Shown piece by piece: positions 6,736-9,401 of a stretch of DNA of 9,401 nt (its first letter is position 1; every line of letters starts with the position of its first letter). The translations under genes were made by a program, and so were the position numbers. Below the pieces are notes generated by a model. The model did not search any database. It was not told the origin of the DNA and saw only the letters and a program-made list of their open reading frames with translations. The stretch is from Neptuniibacter sp. (lineage in GTDB: Bacteria > Pseudomonadota > Gammaproteobacteria > Pseudomonadales > Balneatricaceae). Location: positions 1 through 9,401 of the forward strand of contig JASBRM010000061.1 in assembly GCA_030149405.1 (NCBI GenBank). The letters are read 5' to 3'.

Positions 6736-7608
6736 ATGCGAACATTTTTAGTCATGTTTATGACTGTTTTCATGATCACACTGCCAGCGGCAGAGCATGC
6801 TGAAGCGAAGAGACTGGGTGGTGGATTCTCGCTGGGCAAAAGTTTTTCTTCACCAAAAAAATCTACAGCACCTACTCAACACAAAAAAGCGACAACGGAT
6901 CAGACTAAACAAACTGCAGGTACTGCGACTAAGCGTGCAGGCATGGGCGGTTTAATGGCTGGCCTTTTAGCGGGTGGTATCTTTGGTGCATTGCTGTTTG
7001 GCGGTGCGTTTGAAGGTATCCAGTTCATGGACCTGTTGTTGATTGCGGGACTTATTTTTGTGATCTACAAACTTATGTCTGGAAGAAAACCGCGTCAGGA
7101 GTCCTATGCGACTCAGGGTGCGCAGCAATACGAAATTAACCCACACAACCAGCAACGCACAGCAGAGCCAGAACCGACTCCTGAATATAAACCTATGCCT
7201 TCTTTTAATTCCGGCTGGGGTGAAAGTCAGGAAGTGAAGTTGCCGGAATGGTTTAACAAAGAAGCGTTTCTGGAAGGTGCACGCGAGCACTTCATGAAGT
7301 TGCAGCAAGCCTGGGATAACTGTGATTGGGACTCAATCCAGAGCTATACCTCTGATGAACTGTTCCAGGTTCTTCAGGAGGAACGCGCTAAGTTACCTGA
7401 GCATCAGATCACAGAAGTGGTTTCGGTTATGTCGGAACTGCTGAACTTTATCGACAATAAAGATCATGTGATTGTCAGCATTAATTTCTATGGTTGGTTG
7501 AAAGAAGACTCAGAAGAAACCACCGAGTTTAATGAAACATGGCATCTCTCCCGGGATATGACCCAGGAGAATGCGGACTGGTTTATTGTGGGAATTCAGC
7601 AGAATTAA
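6736..7608 (+). CDS. Tim44-like domain membrane protein, 290 aa
   Basis: This belongs to the bacterial Tim44-like family, related to the matrix-side domain of the mitochondrial import protein Tim44; the function in bacteria is poorly known. Residues 1-24 look like a cleavable signal peptide ending in EHAEA before K. A basic, Gly/Ser/Thr/Lys-rich linker follows (26-66, with LGGGFSLGKSFSSP). Next comes a glycine-rich hydrophobic region (about 70-92, GGLMAGLLAGGIFGALLFGGAF) and a second helix (98-115, FMDLLLIAGLIFVIYKLM), so the protein is membrane-anchored. A Pro/Gln-rich spacer leads to the Tim44-like domain (about 172-290), recognisable by FNKEAFLEGAREHFMKLQQAW, CDWDSIQSYTSDELF and the closing W.LSRD ... 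W.I.GIQQ pattern. The ATG is preceded by AGGCGG with 9-base spacing. A strong terminator follows 15 bp after the stop. It may be the last gene of the transcript that begins at 3625, but a gap with repeat sequence separates it from the permease. Confidence 0.88.
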   Translation: MRTFLVMFMTVFMITLPAAEHAEAKRLGGGFSLGKSFSSPKKSTAPTQHKKATTDQTKQTAGTATKRAGMGGLMAGLLAGGIFGALLFGGAFEGIQFMDLLLIAGLIFVIYKLMSGRKPRQESYATQGAQQYEINPHNQQRTAEPEPTPEYKPMPSFNSGWGESQEVKLPEWFNKEAFLEGAREHFMKLQQAWDNCDWDSIQSYTSDELFQVLQEERAKLPEHQITEVVSVMSELLNFIDNKDHVIVSINFYGWLKEDSEETTEFNETWHLSRDMTQENADWFIVGIQQN

Positions 7609-7623
7609 ACACAGCATTGAATG

Positions 7624-7660
7624 AAAAAAGCCAAAGCGATTGCTTTGGCTTTTTTGTTTT
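7624..7660 (+). terminator. strong intrinsic terminator after the Tim44-like gene
   Basis: A perfect 14-bp stem (AAAAAAGCCAAAGC, 7624-7637, with GCTTTGGCTTTTTT, 7642-7655) closes a GATT loop and runs into a T-rich tract interrupted by one G. It works as an intrinsic terminator for the plus-strand gene. Since A-runs precede the stem, it could act on the minus strand too. The core GCCAAAGC-NATT-GCTTTGGC plus tail is repeated after the next gene. Confidence 0.92.
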
Positions 7661-7945
7661 CAGAAAAATGATATCCCTTCATCACCTCTAGAATTTTCGC
7701 AACTTTGTCGCTTTTAAAGCGAGTCAGGGCCTTTGTTTCGGCAAAGGCCCCAACACCCCAAAGCCGACCCTGCTTCTTGTCGGTCTTCGACCGATTCCCT
7801 GCGTTTCTCACTCACACCAGCGAGCTTGTAAACTCGGCGGCTCCGCCCCCTCAAACAGAACAAGCTCTTTTATCTGGTGCAAGCTGCGATACTCGGCTGC
7901 GAAGAAGGGGGGAGGGTTCGTGCAGTATTTTTGAATTTTAATTGG
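7630..7945 (+). repeat. structured non-coding repeat, copy 1 (uninterrupted)
   Basis: This is the first of two direct copies of a roughly 300-bp unit; the other is at 8658-9240. The conserved core runs from about 7700 to 7912, with weaker similarity to about 7945. It is rich in hairpins: GGGCCTTTG/CAAAGGCCC (7727-7735 with 7742-7750), TCGGTC-ttc-GACCGA (7780-7794), and a composite arm in which CACCAG/CTGGTG (7815-7820, 7874-7879) encloses GAGCTTGT/ACAAGCTC (7822-7829, 7860-7867) and GGCGG-ct-CCGCC (7836-7847). Open frames on both strands here are broken by stops in the other copy, so it is non-coding. It occupies most of the 521-bp gap between the Tim44-like gene and the next gene. Confidence 0.85.
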
Positions 7946-8129
7946 GAGACTCGATACCATCCGTGCTGAGCTCATCAACCTGATAAAAAAGGGCCTGCAC
8001 TGGACCACGGTACAATTGAACAATTTCAAGGAGAATTTATCCTAGTTGTAGTTTCGGGGAGCCCAGCAGCTTTTAAGGACTAAAAGCTCAATCTTAATAT
8101 TATTCAAGTGAATACAGGGAAGTGACTTA
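7946..8129 (+). other. intergenic leader of the small hypothetical gene
   Basis: No gene is visible here. AAGGAG (8028-8033) looks like a ribosome binding site, but no start codon opens a frame of useful length behind it. A perfect hairpin, AGCTTTTA-aggac-TAAAAGCT (8068-8088), sits 41 bp before the start codon at 8130 without a T-run, so it looks like an operator or leader hairpin rather than a terminator. TAATAT (8095-8100) with TTTAAG (8072-8077) at 17-bp spacing is a weak promoter candidate overlapping that hairpin. Confidence 0.3.
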
Positions 8130-8624
8130 ATGCCTATGAAATCGTCCATTTTATTAGTACTGCTTGTAGTTGGCTTATCTTTACAGATTAGTTTTATGCT
8201 GTTTGATGCGGCTGAAGAGGGCATGGTATCCGGGACTGTTGCATCTCAAAATTCTGCAACAAATGAACATGAGGCCATTTTAAAAGGCAGCGACCCAACG
8301 GAACTGTTTGAACCCACAGCAGCCGGTGGCAATGCTAACACCTATGACTGTAAGTTCGGCAAGATAGTAGGGGATACACATACCCAGTCTATCGACAATT
8401 CCGCCTATGTGGCGTATCAGGAAGGCTCCTCAATGATTATTCAGGTGTCGCCGCTGTTACCTAAGTTTCTTATCCAGAAACAGAATAACTTTGTATCAGC
8501 AACTGAGTTTAAGCCGGATGCAGAGACTATGGCTAAGTTGCAGGGGTTGTTTACTAATCGGGATAAATGTCTTTCAGTTGATTTGTATCTGAGTCGAATT
8601 GAGGTGCCGGTTAAGAGTGTGTAG
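8130..8624 (+). CDS. small signal-anchored hypothetical protein, 164 aa
   Basis: I do not recognise this protein. Residues 1-3 are followed by K4 and a strongly hydrophobic helix (about 6-25, SILLVLLVVGLSLQISFMLF), so it is a signal anchor or uncleaved signal sequence with the rest in the periplasm. Residues 27-70 are low-complexity and polar (Ala, Glu, Ser, Asn, Gly). The remaining part (about 72-160) looks like a compact alpha/beta domain with two cysteines, C74 and C147, that could form a disulfide. The ATG at 8130 is preceded by GGGAAGTGA, a reasonable ribosome binding site; ATG at 8136 is an alternative. The gene stands alone, is followed by its own terminator and is flanked by two direct copies of a structured repeat, so it is probably accessory rather than part of a neighbouring operon. 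Confidence 0.7.
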   Translation: MPMKSSILLVLLVVGLSLQISFMLFDAAEEGMVSGTVASQNSATNEHEAILKGSDPTELFEPTAAGGNANTYDCKFGKIVGDTHTQSIDNSAYVAYQEGSSMIIQVSPLLPKFLIQKQNNFVSATEFKPDAETMAKLQGLFTNRDKCLSVDLYLSRIEVPVKSV

Positions 8625-8657
8625 TTATTAGCGCTTATAATTAATTAGCTTCGTAGG

Positions 8658-8683
8658 GCCAAAGCAATTGCTTTGGCTTTTTT
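8658..8683 (+). terminator. intrinsic terminator after the small hypothetical gene
   Basis: GCCAAAGC-AATT-GCTTTGGC (8658-8677) forms an 8-bp stem followed by six Ts, a G and more Ts. The sequence and tail are nearly identical to the terminator at 7630-7660, differing in one loop base and two extra Ts. It lies 34 bp after the stop codon. Confidence 0.88.
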
Positions 8684-8756
8684 GTTTTTTCAGAAAAGCA
8701 CTTTCGACCAAGCCATTTTGGGGTTTAACAACTTTTTCGCTTTTATAGCGAGTTCT

Positions 8757-8788
8757 GGAACCTGTAAATAAGCCTTGTTATTACTCTG
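8757..8788 (+). repeat. left terminal inverted repeat of the MITE-like element
   Basis: It starts with GGAACCTGTAAATAAGCC and ends in TTACTCTG. It matches the reverse complement of 8989-9020 at 28 of 32 positions. The first bases also match the element remnant at 6600. Confidence 0.8.
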
Positions 8789-8988
8789 CAAACCCTGAAG
8801 TCTGCAGATGCAAGGCAATTTCCGCCATTAATGGCCAAGCCCTTGATAAGGGATGTAACACAGCAGGTGCAGGCTTCAGGGGTTGCCCTTCGGGGCATCT
8901 GTGATGAATCACACTCCGTGTCAGTCCTTCTTGTAAGGTCTAGACATTACTGCAAAGTACTTCCTAGATTGTGAAGCATCACAGAAGC

Positions 8989-9020
8989 CAGAGTATCAAC
9001 AAGGCTTGTTCACAGGTTCC
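8989..9020 (-). repeat. right terminal inverted repeat of the MITE-like element
   Basis: Read on the minus strand it starts GGAACCTGTGAACAAGCC, differing from the left end at only two of the outer 23 bases. The flanking CTAG after 9020 is not part of the repeat. Confidence 0.8.
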
Positions 9021-9283
9021 CTAGCCTTTGTTTCGGCAAAGGCCCCAACACCCCAAGGCCGACCCCGCTTCTTGTCGGTCTTCGACCGATCCCCTGCGTT
9101 TCTCACTTGAACCAGCGAGCTTGTAAACTCGGTGGCTTCGCCCCCTCAAACAGAACAAGCTCTTTTATCTGGTGCTAGCTGCGATACTCGGCTGCGACGA
9201 GGGGGAATTAAAGTCCGTGCCGCATTTTTAATCACTAGGGTGTATGGAATGGGTTTGATAAGTGTTTAATAGTCCGCTATGTG

Positions 9284-9301
9284 CCCAGGCTGTGTGAAAA
9301 C
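9284..9301. repeat. possible insertion-sequence terminal repeat
   Basis: CCCAGGCTGTGTGAAAAC resembles the end of many insertion sequences (a G-rich tip followed by GCTGTGTGAAAAC). It directly abuts the stop codon of a minus-strand frame that enters from the right edge. The other end would lie outside the window, so this is tentative. Confidence 0.35.
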
Positions 9302-9399
9302 TAACAAAATCTTTCCCAGAGCTTACACAGGCTTAAGTTGGTAAAATAATCAGCGAACTCATCAAGGTTCCGCTGATATGCCATCCCACATTCAAGGTC
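9301..9399 (-). CDS. possible C-terminal fragment of a transposase (partial, enters from right edge)
   Basis: On the minus strand a frame open to the window edge encodes 32 residues ending in a TAG at 9301-9303; it includes AYQRNLDEFADYFTNLSLC and ends WERFC. The amphipathic, charged make-up and the position of the stop at the edge of a terminal-repeat-like sequence suit the end of an IS transposase. Too little is visible to name a family, and a chance frame of this length is quite possible. Confidence 0.3.
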   Translation of the reverse strand, partial: DLECGMAYQRNLDEFADYFTNLSLCKLWERFC

Positions 9400-9401
9400 T
9401 G

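Larger units (their letters stand above)
8757..9020. mobile_element. 264-bp MITE-like element with 32-bp imperfect terminal inverted repeats
   Basis: The ends begin GGAACCTGT. Left 8757-8788 and the reverse complement of 8989-9020 match at 28 of 32 bases, and at 21 of the outer 23. There is no internal coding sequence, so it would need a transposase supplied in trans. It lies inside copy 2 of the structured repeat; copy 1 shows the empty site. Removing the element plus one copy of a flanking CT restores the same length as copy 1 (17 bases between GCGAG and CCTTTG inclusive), so a 2-bp duplication of CT is possible. Internal structure includes TGCCC-ttcg-GGGCA (8884-8897), TGTGAT-ga-ATCACA around 8900-8913 and TCTGTGAT/ATCACAGA (8898-8905, 8978-8985). 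Confidence 0.8.
8658..9240 (+). repeat. structured non-coding repeat, copy 2 (interrupted by MITE)
   Basis: This is the second copy of the unit at 7630-7945, in the same orientation, split by an insertion at 8757-9020. Its parts are 8658-8756 and 9021-9240. The strongest identity is from 9025 to 9206. The same hairpins are kept: GCCTTTG/CAAAGGC (9024-9030, 9037-9043), TCGGTC/GACCGA (9075-9089), GAGCTTGT/ACAAGCTC (9117-9124, 9155-9162) and GGTGG-ct-TCGCC (9131-9142). The last differs from copy 1 by two changes that replace C-G and G-C pairs by U-G and G-U on the plus strand. The 615 bases from 8625 to 9239 contain no gene: they hold the terminator, this repeat and the inserted element. Confidence 0.85.

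Noticed and set aside
7705..7941. 78-aa plus-strand open frame
   Set aside because: It lies wholly in the structured repeat; the corresponding frame in the second copy has a TGA (at the CTTGAACC near 9106-9113) and is cut by the MITE, so it is not conserved as protein.
7808..8029. 73-aa minus-strand open frame
   Set aside because: Only its end is matched in the second repeat copy, where an in-frame TAG occurs (CTAG near 9175); it has no convincing ribosome binding site or protein features.
7630..9240. integron-style cassette with attC sites flanking the small hypothetical gene
   Set aside because: The repeats lack paired RYYYAAC/GTTRRRY core sites at their ends, no integrase gene is visible, and the first copy follows an ordinary chromosomal gene.
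1..9401. CRISPR array, tRNA or rRNA genes, toxin-antitoxin pair, prophage genes
   Set aside because: No regularly spaced short repeats, no cloverleaf with CCA end, no rRNA-like stretch, and no overlapping small gene pair of toxin-antitoxin type were found on reading both strands.

Overview
The window reads as a chromosomal stretch of a gammaproteobacterium, most likely a marine, Oceanospirillales/Pseudomonas-like one. This is inferred from a periplasmic pitrilysin-type M16 peptidase, a DUF6394-type small membrane protein next to a two-RCK potassium channel, and a Tim44-like membrane protein. No rRNA, tRNA, CRISPR array or phage module is visible.

Layout, left to right. An orphan hypothetical gene (82-561, +) converges on a long secreted M16 zinc metallopeptidase gene (606-3443, -). 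Across a divergent intergenic region of about 180 bp lies a tightly packed plus-strand cluster: DUF6394-like protein (3625-4008), K+ channel with pore loop and two RCK domains (4021-5712), and EamA/DMT permease (5725-6600). The permease has no ATG, GTG or TTG available for its first 42 residues. A CTG at 5725 behind a good Shine-Dalgarno sequence is the best start. After a repeat-bearing gap comes a Tim44-like domain membrane protein (6736-7608) with a strong terminator. A small signal-anchored hypothetical protein follows (8130-8624), also with a terminator.

The right third (6600-9401) is the accessory part. Two direct copies of a structured non-coding repeat of about 300 bp (7630-7945 and 8658-9240) each begin with an almost identical terminator and lie on both sides of the small hypothetical gene. 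The second copy is interrupted by a 264-bp MITE-like element (8757-9020) with imperfect 32-bp terminal inverted repeats; the first copy preserves the uninterrupted site. About 100 bp related to the left part of this element lies between the EamA and Tim44-like genes (6600-6703), starting at the last base of the EamA stop codon. At the right edge (9284-9401) there may be the end of an insertion sequence running out of the window.

Functionally the plus-strand cluster encodes inner-membrane transport and ion-homeostasis proteins. The peptidase acts in the periplasm and is independently transcribed. I see no complete new defence or biosynthetic system. The most unusual content is the nested repeat/MITE architecture and the CTG start.
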